In this document: positions 34,901 to 47,736 of the stretch, one piece after another
How positions within the stretch are numbered: position 1 is the first letter of the stretch
Layout: each line of letters starts with the position of its first letter
Source: Hirudinaria manillensis
Lineage: Eukaryota; Annelida; Clitellata; Hirudinida; Hirudinidae
Direction: 5' to 3'
Assembly (NCBI GenBank): GCA_034509925.1
Contig: CM067528.1
Span: forward strand, 8,904,001 to 8,968,000
DNA: 64,000 nucleotides
Made by a program: the position numbers and the translations under genes
Notes under the pieces: generated by a model
The model's input: only the letters and a program-made list of their open reading frames with translations
What the model was told of the DNA's origin: nothing
Databases searched by the model: none

Positions 34901-37016
34901 TTTCTGGCAAACAATCCTTATTGATTGATATTCAGCCAACTTATTTCAAAGTCGTATAAACGTCTGGTGTTATTTTCAAAATATGACTTGTTTTTCCCGG
35001 CAACGACATGCGATGTTTATCAAGACGCAGCAGGTTATAGAAAGCTTCTGCCGTAATATGGAAGGGAAATCATGTTCATCAAAAATATTTTAAGATAGTA
35101 GAAACCTAGAACAAAGAGCTATTAAACTTCACATATTACAGATAAATGGATGGAGTTCCCTTTCTGTACACAGAGGACCTCAAAAAGGCGCTATACCAAT
35201 TAATTTTAGATTATTTAATTTTCTAAAAAATAAAGACGCATCATATCGATTCCAAGTTATAAAAAGGAATTTGTTTTTCAATTAATTTTTTTAAAATACG
35301 ATTTCAGTGTTTTTGAAGGCAACTTTTGTGGCTTTGAAGAGTCGAGCGATCTCGATAACTAACAATTTTATTTTTATTGTTAATGCTAATTCGTTATTTG
35401 TTTTTTTTTAAATGTATACAGTCGTTGTCATAGTTTTTCTCTTTCTCTTATCAATTAAAAATGTCTTTTCCTGGGCATCTGGAGTCAGTTTTTCATGGCT
35501 CGTTATGGCCGTGTGCTTATATTTAATTAAAACTATCTTGGCTTTATTGGCTGCTATTACAGATGCATTTTACCAAAGCATAGGAGGGTCATAATTTAAT
35601 TTAAAAACGTGTTAAATGAAATTTCTACATCACTATGAATCTGTCTTAGGATGGATCGTTATTATTATGGCGCTATTATTCCGGAAGATTTTATCTGTAT
35701 TATTTCAGTCGACTTGCCATTTTATACAGCTTCGGCTTTCCTCTTGATGAAAGATAAATGACACGCAATGTTATTCTGCCACGTTGCTATACGAACAACA
35801 CATCACTCAATCATTCTGAGAAATTACTACCGCGGCCATCTATTGCTAACGCAATCTGATCTCCGAGCTATATAAATGAATTCACCAAAGGTTCAGCTTC
35901 ACGTTTCGACAATCACATGCAGCGTAAACTGTGAATCCATAAAGAATGTAAATTTCTTTTACTTTAAAATTTTGCTAATTTTTTTAAAAGCGAATTTCAA
36001 CTTTCACCAGGTGAGCTGCGGGATGGCATGGTTGCCGTCGTTAAGAACGCTCCAATTTATTACCGTCCCCACCTGTTTTTGTTCGGTGTTTCGCCGGCAG
36101 ATGTTTTGCGTTTGCTATCTGATGTAAACTGAATTATCGGAAATTATAAATATAAACTAATCCAATATATTAGCGAGTCGCAATCAGAATCTAAGTAGAG
36201 TCGTTCCTCCATCGCTGGATCATTAATTGCATAGTTAAACTGAGGAAATGACAAGAACACAGGAAAAAATCTCATCATTTAGTCCACTACAGGAATACAA
36301 CGATGGATCAGAAAAAAAAACAAAACAAAACAATATAAAGCAGTGGCCAGCTTATTTGCCTCTCTTCCCCAGAGCACCAAACCACAAGTGATCCTCCTTA
36401 ACCATCAAACACCAGCACATAACCAGCTGAGCTAATCCACAGTCTCCACATATTCACCTCTGGAATAACTAATTACGACAACACGCTAGTCACAAATTAA
36501 GCTTCCCCAATAAACTCAGTAACAATGCCAGAAGCAGTTGAATTTAATTCATAAATAACAAACATCCCAAAGAACAACTAACCCACTATTTGGTTCAGCC
36601 CAAACCATTCACATCAAACTTATCCCTAGAGGAAAAAACTAAAACACCCAATGGTTTAAGTGATAGCATCATTGGACACATTTTATTCAAAATTTATTAT
36701 TCAAAGCATTCCAACAGATTTCAAGAGTTTTTCACTTTAGGATAAAATCGAAAGTATCTGACTTCCAATCACGCAAATTCTCATTTGAAGAAAATCTTTA
36801 ACTGGCTAGCCACCATATTTGACGAATCTATCCCTATAAGCAACCTCTCCTCTCCTCAACTTTTTCTCTGTTTTTTCCTGCAAATGTTAAACAAATTCAT
36901 CAGTTTTGGAAAAAAAGTTAAAGAACGAGGTCATTTCTTAGTAATTTTAGATAAAAATGCCACCCTAAACAATACTCAAAGCTATAAAATTATACATAAC
37001 ATCTACTGAGATGTTG
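34901..37016. other. Intergenic, no gene recognised
   Basis: The stretch is AT-rich. Only short ORFs occur, including a 60-codon hydrophobic one at 35,412-35,594 and an 83-codon one at 35,876-36,127. Neither has recognisable homology or splice context. It probably holds the promoter of the multi-PAN gene on the left and the NDUFB4 3' region on the right. Confidence 0.6.
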
Positions 37017-37709
37017 TCACGGGGTTTCCAGATTATAATGGTCAAAATTATCGAGTAAAAAACGAGTGCCTACCCTATCCCATTTGAACAAGTAATAGGT
37101 AGCGGCTATTGGCGCAACAAAGAGAAACACTCCCACTGCAGTGGTCTTTGGAGTTGGCTTGAACATTTCATAATGGAAAACCTTCATGGATAGAAACCTT
37201 TGCAGAGCTGGATCAAACTGAAAGCACAAACAAACAGTAATTCACAAACCATCAATAACTAGTACCAAGTTGAGAGTGTACTAGGTTTTATTAAATGCAG
37301 TTTAATTAACAAAATATTCCACATTTAATGCTGCAAAACCTCGCTGATTCAATTCAATTCTAATCATCCTGTTGGCTAGGAATAATGGAAGTCAGTATAA
37401 ATGACTGAATTACACCAATAAACAACTCATCTGATGAAAATGAAAGCTACTCACTGAGAGATATTTACAAGTAGCAAACATGACATAATAAAATAAATTT
37501 ATTATTGGTTTTATTTGCAGACAACAAAACCAGCCAAGGTCACTTACCAAGTGATCTCCAACGGGTCTGAAGGGATTAGTATTTTTCATCTGAAATTCCT
37601 GTTTCAAGCTGTCGCGTAATTGTCGTCTGGCCTCAATGCGTCGCATTTCATCAGCGCTGACATCGTACAAAGTATGCGGGTCAAAAGCTCGCTTCCCACC
37701 GCTGGCCAT
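37017..37709 (-). CDS. NDUFB4: NADH dehydrogenase 1 beta subcomplex subunit 4
   Basis: Two exons (37,548-37,709 and 37,017-37,217) encode 120 residues. This is an accessory subunit of mitochondrial complex I in the inner membrane. The N-terminal half has FDPHTLYDVSADEMRRIEAR, like the PETR/AERLAIRAQLKREY region of NDUFB4. The second exon has FKPTPKTTAVGVFLFVAP, matching the family's FRPTPKNSLMG and single membrane helix. Family length is about 129 residues. The intron is phase 0 with a GTAAGT donor and a TTTCAG acceptor. The gene is transcribed away from the lipase-like gene, whose ATG is 400 nt upstream. Confidence 0.85.
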
Positions 37710-38109
37710 CTTTGTTTAGATCGGGTTCCCAACCAAACTGCATATTGAGTGATAGATCTCGTAAATATTCAAGTGAAAAACTTATCGGAATGGTTGTAAA
37801 AAAAAACAATTTATAATTTTATTATAATTATTTTAAAATCGTTAACGTTTAACTAATTTTCCATGTCGTTAAAAGGAATTAGCAATAAGTTTAGCAGAAA
37901 CGCAAATAAAGTAATGTTATATTATGTATTAAACGTATTTATAAAGTGGAAAGTATTTGTAGATTTCCATCAAAGTTTGAGATGTTATTGCTTTGCTTTA
38001 CAGTGGTTGCGAACTTGTAAATAATGTAGGGATGATAGTCCATTATTTGTTTGGGAAGGGGCCCGATTGCTCAAACTAGTCTGGATGCAGATTAAGACAT
38101 TTTCATAAA
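37710..38109. promoter_or_regulatory. Putative bidirectional promoter region, NDUFB4 / lipase-like gene
   Basis: Only 400 nt separate the two divergent start codons. No TATA box or CpG-rich core stands out, and the region is AT-rich. Confidence 0.45.
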
Positions 38110-41100
38110 ATGCCAGCCCTTGTTCTGTTTAAAAGACGATGGAAACTTGGCTCGGATGATCTCGTAATTCCTGCAGCAATTTTGGCAGCCATCCATCTGA
38201 TATGGTTATGTAATATTATATAGCTTAGCTAAATGACTAGCTTTAACTCAGAGGAAGCTTGTCTAATTCCACAGTGAAATTTATGCTTAAATTTTAAAGT
38301 TATAAATGCCAGAGCTTCCAAGTGAAGTGTCTATAAATTTATTTACAACACGTTTTGAGAGGCAAATGCTACAGATATAATGTCCGGCCAAATTGAGAAG
38401 ACTTAATATCCTTTATAGCAAAAGGAGGATTTCTTGACAAATTATAAATTTTCAATTACTCCAGGACATCGGTCTTAGCGTACATGCTGGTCTTGTCTGA
38501 AAACTTGCCAAGCAACTCATCCCACTGGATTGTTTCTCTGAGATGGTTTATCATTGGGATGATGGTCATCTTTCCAGCCAGTCTGGTCTTGGAAATAGCC
38601 ATTGCAGTAGCCAGTGGAAGAGGAGGACCACTGAAGACAAACATGAGATCAAGTGTCTCCACACTTCTGTATCTCAGGCTAGGTGGGTTTAAGAGACCGC
38701 CTTTGCGACAGAATTATTATCATGATGATGATGTTGTCTAACCTTGCAGTTCATTATGGCAGTTTGGAAAGTCATTTGTTGGCCTATGTGTTTCTCTTGT
38801 TGTCAAGAAATTTGTTTTCATTATGTGATATAATGTTTTTGATTGTAATGTTGTGATGTTTTTCTCAACATTTCTGTATGTACATGTTTTGAAGATATAG
38901 GTAATCATGATTTGAAAACACAATTGGTTTTCAATATTATTATTATACCATTACTATTGGAATATCTGTTGATCCCTCTGAGTTGCAATCAATATTGTTG
39001 TTTCTGTCTAATCATGGATTGTGTTGGTTTTTAAGATTATTGCAGGGCATTGAAAAGATATCGTTTTAATTGTTATCATCACCACTATCATCATCATCAT
39101 CATCAAGATGTTGTCATCATAGGTATGCTGGGTGTTGAATTGTTCTGGGAAATCTTGAGTACTGTGCACCTGTTTCTCTCTGGAGATAATAAACCAAGTT
39201 CCATGGTATTGAGCATCATTGGTGGTGAGCTTAATAATTAATATGAGCAGATTGGCAAGGGATGGCTGGATGGTTGGGTGGAGAGATGAATGTCAGATGA
39301 GTCCCAGCAGTTAATCTAATGGTTTTTTGAATCTGTGCTTTTAAGATTGTATAAATCTTTGGAATGGCTGGAATATCAATATACTTATAAATATATTATA
39401 AATAGAACTCTGGTCTCTTGGTGGAGCTCCATTTGTTTAATTTGTTCCAGGTTTCCTCCTTTTCAATTGGCTGGTCACGTTTGTTGTTATTGGCCAGTTT
39501 GGGAAAGCTCCTCCCCTCAGGGATAACCTGAAGTGCTCTGGGGTCATCCATTCTTGTTCTTTTCATCCTCTAGGACAGGACGAAGCTTCTTCCGAGAAAG
39601 CCGCCGGAAAAACGATGTCTATGGGCGGAGGGGATGGCAGCGGTATTTATAGCAGCATAAACGAAGCCCTGTGTAGGGGTGGAGCCATGTCAAACAGCCT
39701 CATTGGTCAGACTGTTGCCAATAGCAATGATGATGAAACTCCATCCAAAGATAGGAAGTTGGTCTCATTTTGAGATGATTTCTATTTTTGAAAATATGCT
39801 GAATGACGATGATGGAGTAATATATTCGTGACATTGCTCAGTGTAAATGTTATATTGATAAACATTTTTAGGTTCTTTGGCTCCCATGATATATGCTGTT
39901 TTACTGTGCCATCCAAGAGGGTGAGGAAGATTGATATCATCACAATCATAGTCCTTGTCATCATCATTATCATCCTTATCACCATCATCATCCTCATCTT
40001 CATCATTTGCTTTGTTCCCTTAAATAGAACTCATTCAGTGAACTGGAGAGAGTCATCTCCTTTGCACTGAGTGACCTTGACCTTGTGCAGAGTGACATCA
40101 TCGCAGGCCTAGTGCTTTTCAGGAGGTCGCAGAGGTCGTTCCAGGACATGACCATAGCCGAGGTGTTGATTTAAAGGATGCTTTAAGATTATTGTTATTA
40201 TTATTATCGATTGTTGTTATTCTTTTTGTAATTATAAATAAATTAAATGGCAATTATTCCCATTATAAAAAACATTGCTAATAAAACTATTGCACAAAAT
40301 GATGACATGTAAACTTGTTTAAAATTGTCATTGTCAAAAGAGGAATCAGCCTAGGTGCAAATTACGACTTACAATGACTCGTGGCCTGTGATCATACATT
40401 TGCAGTCGTACGACCTTGTTTCAGCCCTCCAACGAGGTGTACCAGTTCCTTTCTGGCACCCCAATTACCTCCACAACTAGATTCCTGGGGTTCAAGTCCC
40501 AAGGTACGGTGGAGTTCTACTCGAAGGTCGTCAGGTTCATGAGGTACCCTCTGGCAGCCCACAGGCTGACGAGAAGCATGGCATTCAAGAAGTTCAGGCG
40601 ATCGGGAAAACTCCATGACGACGGTGCAAACTGGTGTGTTTCCATACAAGTGTTGCCTTGACAAACATGATGCCAATGGGTTGACACAGTTTTTTTTCCT
40701 CCAATGATAGTTGTGCCTGCTGCTATCAGGCGAGGACCAAGCATCCCAAGAGGCTGATCTCAGGCAGGATTCAAACCCTCCAATCTGAGCCCGTAGAAAA
40801 AGAGCTGGCCAATCTGATTGGCCAAAAGCAGTTCGAGCTCCTGCACTGCAGCTTATTGGTCAGTAAATTGATGTCCATTCATAAATCTGATAAAGGCTTC
40901 AATGCTGGTCTATACTGCCATTGTTATATATATATATATATATATATAGGAAAAAAAAATTCATTACAGGTTTCACAAAAGTTCATTAACATAATAAGAC
41001 TCCTTATATATTACTTGATGTCCGTAACATGTTTATAGAATAAAATATCAATAGGTAACGTTATTATTGATGAGTTTAGGAAAGCAACTTAATGATATTG

Positions 41101-44100
41101 AAAGAGGACAAATTCTTGCCTTTAAAGACTTGAATTTGTCAATTTCTGAAATTTCTAGGAGGATGAATCGCTCTAGAAATGTTATTAGTCGTTTTTTAAG
41201 TGATCCTCAAAGTTATGGAACAATTTGTTCCCCTGGAAGACCAAAAAAACTGGATGAACGTCAGAGAAGAGTCATTCTTCACAAAGCTTCCAAGGGGCTC
41301 AGTTCAACAAAGGAACTAAAAAATAGCTTAAACCTAAATGTCAGTAGATCGACAATATTGAGATATCTCCGTGGAAGTGGTTTTCTAAAGTTTGTTAAGT
41401 GTCAGCACAAGCCGCTTCTGACGGAGGCCCACAAGAGGTTCCGACTGAACTGGGCAAAGGAGATGTTGGATTTGGACACCAACTGGAAGTCCGTTATTTT
41501 TTCAGATGAAAAAAAATTTAACTTGGATGGTCCAGATGGATTCAAATTTCATTGGCATGATGTCAGAAAATGCAAAAACTCATTTTTTAAAAGAAATTTT
41601 GGAGGTGGCTCAGTGATGGTCTGGGCTGCCATTTCCTTTGCCAGTTCTTCAGAACTTGTGTTCTTAGAGGGGAATCAAAACTCTGCCAAATATGTTGAAA
41701 CTCTGGACCATTATGTGACAAATTTGGAAATGAAAGGGTGATCTTCCAGCATGACAATGCCCCTCTACACACGGCAAAATCAACCAAACCTTTTTTCCAG
41801 GAAAGGAATTTGGAGGTTCTCAAGTGGCTATCTCGCTCCCCAGACTTGAACCCCATCGAAAACGTGTGGGAATTGATTGCCAGGAAAATATATTGTAATG
41901 ACAAACAATATTCCAGCGTTCAAGAGCTGAAAGACTCTTTGGAAAAGGCCTGGAAAGAGCTGGACGAAGACAGCCTAAAACCTTTCCTAGATTCATTAAA
42001 AAACAGAATTAAAGAAGTAATTATGAAGAAAGGAGACAAAACTCATTATTGACTTTCATATAAATCATAATTTAAATGTTTAAATCCAATAAATTTGAAA
42101 ATTTATGCTCCACAGTGTTCTTCGTTGATGTGTGCAATTTCGGGGATTTCCAGTGTTTTGCTAAATTCTCACAAAATATTTATTTTTGCACAATAAATTT
42201 AATAAATCTGTAAATGTAACGTGTTTTACTATATCATATAAAAAAATGGTTTACATAACTCCACTACTTGGAATGATATCATCAAAATATGCACCTGTCC
42301 TATCTTTATGATGCGCACTGTATATATATATACCACCGGCCTCAAGAGAGTGATGAAAAGAGAAGGCAATATGAAGAGCTTCTCCGATTTCATCTACGCT
42401 TCCTGCCTAGAGAAGTTCGGGTCTGTCGAAGTCAAGCGCCCCACAAAACCCAAAGAATCCAGGCGGCAGATCGAGCTACGAAGTTTAAAGCGCGAGAAAA
42501 GCAGATGAAAAAGTTCGGGTGAGGCCGAAAAGGCCGGTTTGATGGTGCTGTGGGAGGGGGTCAAAGGAAGAATCAACACCCTCCGTCAAGCAGAAAGGGC
42601 GAGACAAAAGAGGTACGAAAGAAGGCGAGCAAGACAAGAATTTTTCAGAGATCCATATCGCTACGGGAGGTCACTGCTCGAACCACCAAAATCAGGGATT
42701 CTTTCTGCTTCAAAGACGGAGCTAGAAACACACCTCACCAAGACGTACACCGATGCTCTTTGCAGCACACCGCTTCCTCAGAGAACTGAGATTAAAGCAC
42801 CTTTCCCGGCTCATCCATTTCAAGAGGCAGCTCCATCGATCGAGGAGGTTAAGGGAGTCGTGAAGAAGGCAAGACACCGCTCCGAGCCCAACGGGATCCC
42901 ATATCTGCTCTAAAAGAGATGCCCAAGAACGCTCAAGCTGCTCCACACAATAATAGCTTCCACCTGGGCCAATGCCGTAGTCGACAACGAATGGAAAGTA
43001 GCGGAAGTTGTGCACATTCCGAAAGAAAAAGAATCTAAGCACATAAATCAGTTCAGGCCTATTTCGTGTTGAATGTCGAAGGGAAAATCTACTTCTCATG
43101 TCTAGTGGCAAGGCTGACTATGTTCATGACAACAAACAAGTACATCGACACAGCAGTTCAAAAGGGAGGCATCCCAGGTGTGCCGGGGTGCATTGAGCAC
43201 ACCGCAATGATCCAGAACGCAAAAAGGAACCAACTCACGCTACACGTCGTGTGGCTCGACCTGGCCAACGCCTATGGATCGGTGCCCCCATCAACTCCTC
43301 TGGAAGACGTTAGAGACCCCCCCCCTGCGGAATTTTTCGTAAAATGGCGGTGCGAGTATTGTTTGTTTGTCGGAAGTCGTTGTCTGGTTATCGGAAGAAA
43401 GTTTCTGGCAGGGACATCTGCTTGATCAACGGATGCGGCCCAGCCCCCGAGAGTGTCAGGATTCAGGGCCGAAACACTCGTAGAGGGGGCCATTCCTCTG
43501 AAGATCCCTGCCAGAACGCTCGTTCAAGAGTTTCTATCAATCAATATATTTATATTTTTTTTTTGCAGTTAAATTTTGTTTGGTTGGATTTTTATATTAT
43601 TTTGCATGCTTTAAGTTAATGTTTAATTTTTTTAATTATGTTTGGAATATTATATATAATGTCTAATATTTTCCTGAATATTCCTGCAGAACAAGGACCT
43701 GGACGGCATCTCATTCCTCGTGGGATTGGATCACGAATTCAAAGCAGTTGTCGTCTGCCTGTGGAGCACCATCTGTCTCAAGGTTGATATTTAAGCATCT
43801 TTGGGTCATTAAGGTCATCAGGGGTCTGCACGGTAGAAATTAAATTGCCTGTAGTAGTTGGGGTCATTAATAAATAATACTTGAAATAAAAGTATTATTT
43901 CATTAAAAGCAGTTATTGTCTCTCTAACTTCATTATTATTATCATCATCAGGATGCATTGGCAAAGATGTGCAGCAACAAGGTGACTTCCCAATGTGTGA
44001 TTGTAAGGCCAGACTGGCTAGTGTCTGAGGTGAGTGACATGATGATGACGATGAGGATGTTGATGAGAAACAATGAATCGTGATAATTATGATTATGGAG

Positions 44101-47100
44101 AGTTTTTATTATTATTATTAGTGTCAGTGGCACTGCTTTGTTATTATGTTAGTGACATCAAGGCCTTCCATTAACACCATCATCATTGTCACTACTATCT
44201 TCACCATTATTTCTTCTCCTGCAGTACTTTGCCATTCTGGCAGATAAGATCTATTCCAGGCTAAGAAATGACAATCTACTTCTTCAGGCCCTTAGCCATG
44301 ACCAGGTATTTTTTGATGATGATGATCATTATTATCATGATACTAAAACCGATGTCTTAGGTGATGCCAAATATGTATATGTTTATATCATTTATTATTT
44401 CAAAATTCTTAATTCCTAAATTTGCACCATCATCAGCTGTCTGGAACGGAATGCTACGAGCTAATTGTGACCGGCCAATCGCTGGCAGGGGGTGTGGCAT
44501 GCGTCCTGGCTGTTCTCTTGAAGCAGTTCTATCACAACCTCCATTGCTTTGCCTATGCTCCGCCCAATTCTATTTTTAAGTAAGTCCCTTTTTTTCCTGG
44601 TTTCACTTTCTGCTTCATCGTACCTCATGCTGTTTTTCAGTGCCGTCTGTGTCAGGGACACCCAGTCATTCATAACCAGCGTCGTAGTTGGCAAGGATGT
44701 CGTGCCCAGGTGACTTGAGTCATTCATGTCATCGCCATGTGGCGTTGTTGCTGCCACCACTGCATCATCACTGACCACTAAGTTCATCGGTTCAACTGCA
44801 ATATCATCATCAGCAACAGCACTGTGTCTGTCATTAATCATATTCATCATCATCATAATCAACAGTGATATTGCAACATTTCTTAAGGTTGAGTTGCAAT
44901 CAATTAGAAGCCTTCAGGCAGAATCTCGTCTCGTGTCTCAGGTCGTGCAAAAGTCACAAGGTTAGGAGTTGTCATTGTTTATTCAATTATTATTATTATT
45001 ATTATAATCAATATTATTATTATTATTATTAGATAATGTTTTGCTTGATTATTATACCACAAATTGATTCCCTTCCTATTTTAAAATATTTAATTCATAT
45101 CTCTTCATTAATCCATTCCAGCTAAGAATCCTCTGCTCTCAGACGTCATCTGCCTGCTGTCCTGAGCAACAATCGACTGCAGACCACCTTGGACGCGAAG
45201 GGGACCTCTTTGACAAGACCACGGGTCTCTGCCTCCCCGGGAAAGTCGTGCACATTGTCAGGAGTCGTCCCAAGATCAGGTGAAAAGGCTTCAGAGAAGA
45301 AGATGAATTGTCGCAGAATGAATGGCAAACAAATGAATGACTGAAGGGGATTTGATTCAAACAAGTTTTGGTATTTGACATTGCCTTGCTTGATCTTAGT
45401 CACATTAGATGCAGTTGTGGTCATTGCCTGCAGATCCATCATCATAAGATACTTATCACTGACCTATTTTTTCATTACTTTATTGCTATCACCACTGTCA
45501 ACATCCATTCTGACCTTTACCCACACCTTACACCATCAGCTGCTCCAACCGTATGTCCCAGTGCAAGCGCCACTCCGTATTCCAGGCTGTTTGGGCGAGG
45601 AACGAGGATTTCAAGAATATCCTGGTCTCCAGGAAAATGATATCGGACCACTGCCCCTTCCTCATCATGGATGCTCTGGAAAAGGTGGAATGGATAGAGG
45701 GATGGTCTGACGAATGAGTGGGCCTATCGATCGATGGAAAGATTGAATCATTGTTGATCTTGGATGAAACAGGCAGCAGGAGAATGCTATCGAATGAGTC
45801 TCTTGAATTATTTGTGAGGTCAAATGCTTTCAGGTCTTGACCCATATCAGTCCAGCAAAGCCGGTCAGGAAGGGGGTGAGCGGCAAAAGAGGGCACCATC
45901 GTCCAATTATTTCAGCCAATTCCAGCCACAACGAGACGACCCTCACCTCTCAGAACACGGTCTCTGACTTCTCAACTAGCGAGCAGTTGATCGAATCCAC
46001 CTATGCTCCAGCCACCCTCTCCATGGGACCCACCGAAATACCCCACCCTTCTGTTCAGGAATTCTTCAACCAGTCTGTGACCCTGGCAGGGGACGTGTCC
46101 GAGCCCCACTTCGGATTGGGCGTACCGGGTCCTTACGAGAGAGTCAACAACCAGACGTTCCCCAAGGTCAAAATGAGGTCTTCGCGACCTTCTGAGTTTT
46201 CCAACAGAGGTTGAGCTGTCGTTCTGTAGCAGCCTTGTAGTGTATTAATGTTAAATATTTAATGACTCGTTAATATAATTGATTAACAGTGTTAATTGGT
46301 GATTAAGTGAAATGGTAATTGTTGTCATTGTCGAACCAGATTTATCAATAATATGATGGCATTGACTAACCAAACAAATTCCTCATGCAGCCATCAGAAT
46401 CATGCCACAGCAGCTTTCCTCCAATGGAGGTCCATCCAGCCAGCACACTACGGAGAGTTTCTACAACACTATAAACATTCCCAACCACTTTTCCTCTATG
46501 AATGACAACTCCGTCGCATCGAATCCTGCCAAAAACCGAGCGACGGCTGCCAACCAATTTGTCTCCGGTGAGCAGAACAACAAGAGGCAGCCGATACTCA
46601 TCGACAATTGGACGGGGGCTTTCGCGCCCTTGGCCAGTCCGGAGGCTCTGTCGGAGAGTTCCAGCCTGGCCAGTTGCGGCGAGCAGTCCTCTTCCGGCCA
46701 CTCTGCTGGATTCGTTTCCGGCCTTCCCGGACACAGGGGTGACAGCATCAAGAGGCTTTCATCAGGAGCTGCATACCAGAGGCTGGTTGCTCGAATCGAC
46801 CCAATCAGGCAATCCCCTCTGGGACCCGTTCACCCCTTTTCTGGAGGTTGGGTCGACCATGGAAGTGCCGACACCTCTTCGAGTCACAAGGATTTGCCAG
46901 AGAGGATTAAGAAATCTTCGGTTACTTCGAAATCAAATACAGGCTCCTTGAGGTCGCGGTCAACCAATCAGGAACAGGGATCCACGAAGGGTGAGGATGA
47001 ACAAAGCAAGGACTTCGGAGCTTTTGTTGGCCACTACCCCCAAGGCGAGGAGTCGTACTATGCCGAGATCGGCGAACCCTCCGACAGTCCACCCGATCGG

Positions 47101-47736
47101 GTTGCAAAGCCAAAATCTGACAGCCTGTACGATCTCATCATGGATGCTGATTCTCCCGTGGAGAAGGACGCCCACTGGAAAGAGCCCCGGGAAGAAGAGC
47201 GAGCCGATTCCGACCTCATGGTCTTCTCTCCACCCTCCTCTGGCGAGCACCTCAAAGCAAAGTCTGCCATGATTGCTCTTCCGTCACCAAACTTATCTTG
47301 CAAGGATTCAATCCTCCGAGAGGAGCAGGAGACGATAGGCATTTCTGTAGAAGGAGGTTCCCCGTTCGAGTGCGAACCAATCTATTCCAAGGTACTTCCA
47401 AGACTGGAGAGGAAGTTTGAAAATCCCGACAACATTGTCAAAGAGGGGCTTTCCACCACTGCGAATCACGACCTCTCCTCAGAGCTGGGAAAAGATTCAA
47501 CGGAAGAGAAAAGTGCTTTCATCGACGGTGGTGGCACGTTTTTTTGTGACAGCGATGATGACTATGAAGAAGCACATGAGCAATTCATCTACGACCTCAT
47601 GATTGGTCACTATTCATATGCTGGGCGGGGCTACCCTCATGGCTTCATCGAATCATATTCGAGAACTGCCATCGAAAAGGCCACCCAAATTTCAGTGGCA
47701 GAAGAAGTGGTGGAACCCCAACCCAATATTTTCTGA
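38110..47736 (+). CDS. Diacylglycerol lipase-like protein (sn-1-specific DAGL family)
   Basis: About 17 exons. The first, 38,110-38,204, encodes MPALVLFKRRWKLGSDDLV, the hallmark DAGL N-terminus, and four membrane helices follow. Well-supported exons are 38,465-38,682, 39,108-39,221, 40,028-40,162, 40,425-40,649, 40,730-40,858, 43,690-43,782, 43,952-44,029, 44,225-44,305, 44,437-44,579, 44,641-44,709, 44,888-44,960, 45,122-45,279, 45,540-45,684, 45,834-46,209 and 46,391-47,736. Boundaries within 39,451-39,770 are uncertain. The lipase domain keeps the serine (GQSLAGG), aspartate (GKDVVPR) and histidine (GKVVHIV) positions. The usual GHSLG has become GQSLA, and the RGT motif is WST. A Ser/Pro-rich tail of about 570 residues follows, as in DAGL-alpha. 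DAGL makes 2-arachidonoylglycerol at membranes; activity here is uncertain. Confidence 0.82.
41067..42325 (+). mobile_element. Tc3-like (Tc1/mariner) DNA transposon, one frameshift
   Basis: The transposase has N-terminal helix-turn-helix motifs (LSISEISRRMNRSRNVISRF, GRPKK). The catalytic region has FSDEKKFNLDGPDG, QHDNAPLHT and SPDLNPIENVWE, a DD34E spacing typical of the Tc1 family and closest to Tc3. A frameshift near 41,737 separates the two halves (41,067-41,741 and 41,738-42,052). The 3' noncoding end runs to a GCGCACTGTATA terminus near 42,325. A matching left terminal repeat was not found, so this copy should not be autonomous. Confidence 0.85.
42340..43541 (+). mobile_element. RLE-type retrotransposon copy 3, internally deleted
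   Basis: The N-terminal region ([17 protein letters not shown]) and the start of the RT ([23 protein letters not shown]) are present with several frameshifts and stops. At about 43,320 the sequence jumps straight to the shared 3' tail, so most of the RT, the knuckle and the endonuclease are gone. It ends TTTCTATCAAT, like copy 2. It starts directly at the end of the Tc3-like element. Confidence 0.8.
43404..43515 (+). other. Conserved 3'-tail stem of RLE element, copy 3
   Basis: Arm TCTGGCAGGG (43,404-43,413) pairs with CCCTGCCAGA (43,506-43,515), as in copy 2. Confidence 0.65.

Larger units (their letters stand above)
40859..43689. other. Transposon-filled intron of the lipase-like gene
   Basis: The intron lies between the exon ending LLHCSLL and the exon starting NKDLDG. 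It holds a Tc3-like element directly followed by a deleted RLE element, plus a TA microsatellite at 40,925-40,949. Confidence 0.8.

Noticed and set aside
35412..35594. Small hydrophobic 60-residue ORF with two possible membrane segments
   Set aside because: No homology, promoter or splice context was recognised, and AT-rich intergenic DNA often yields hydrophobic ORFs.
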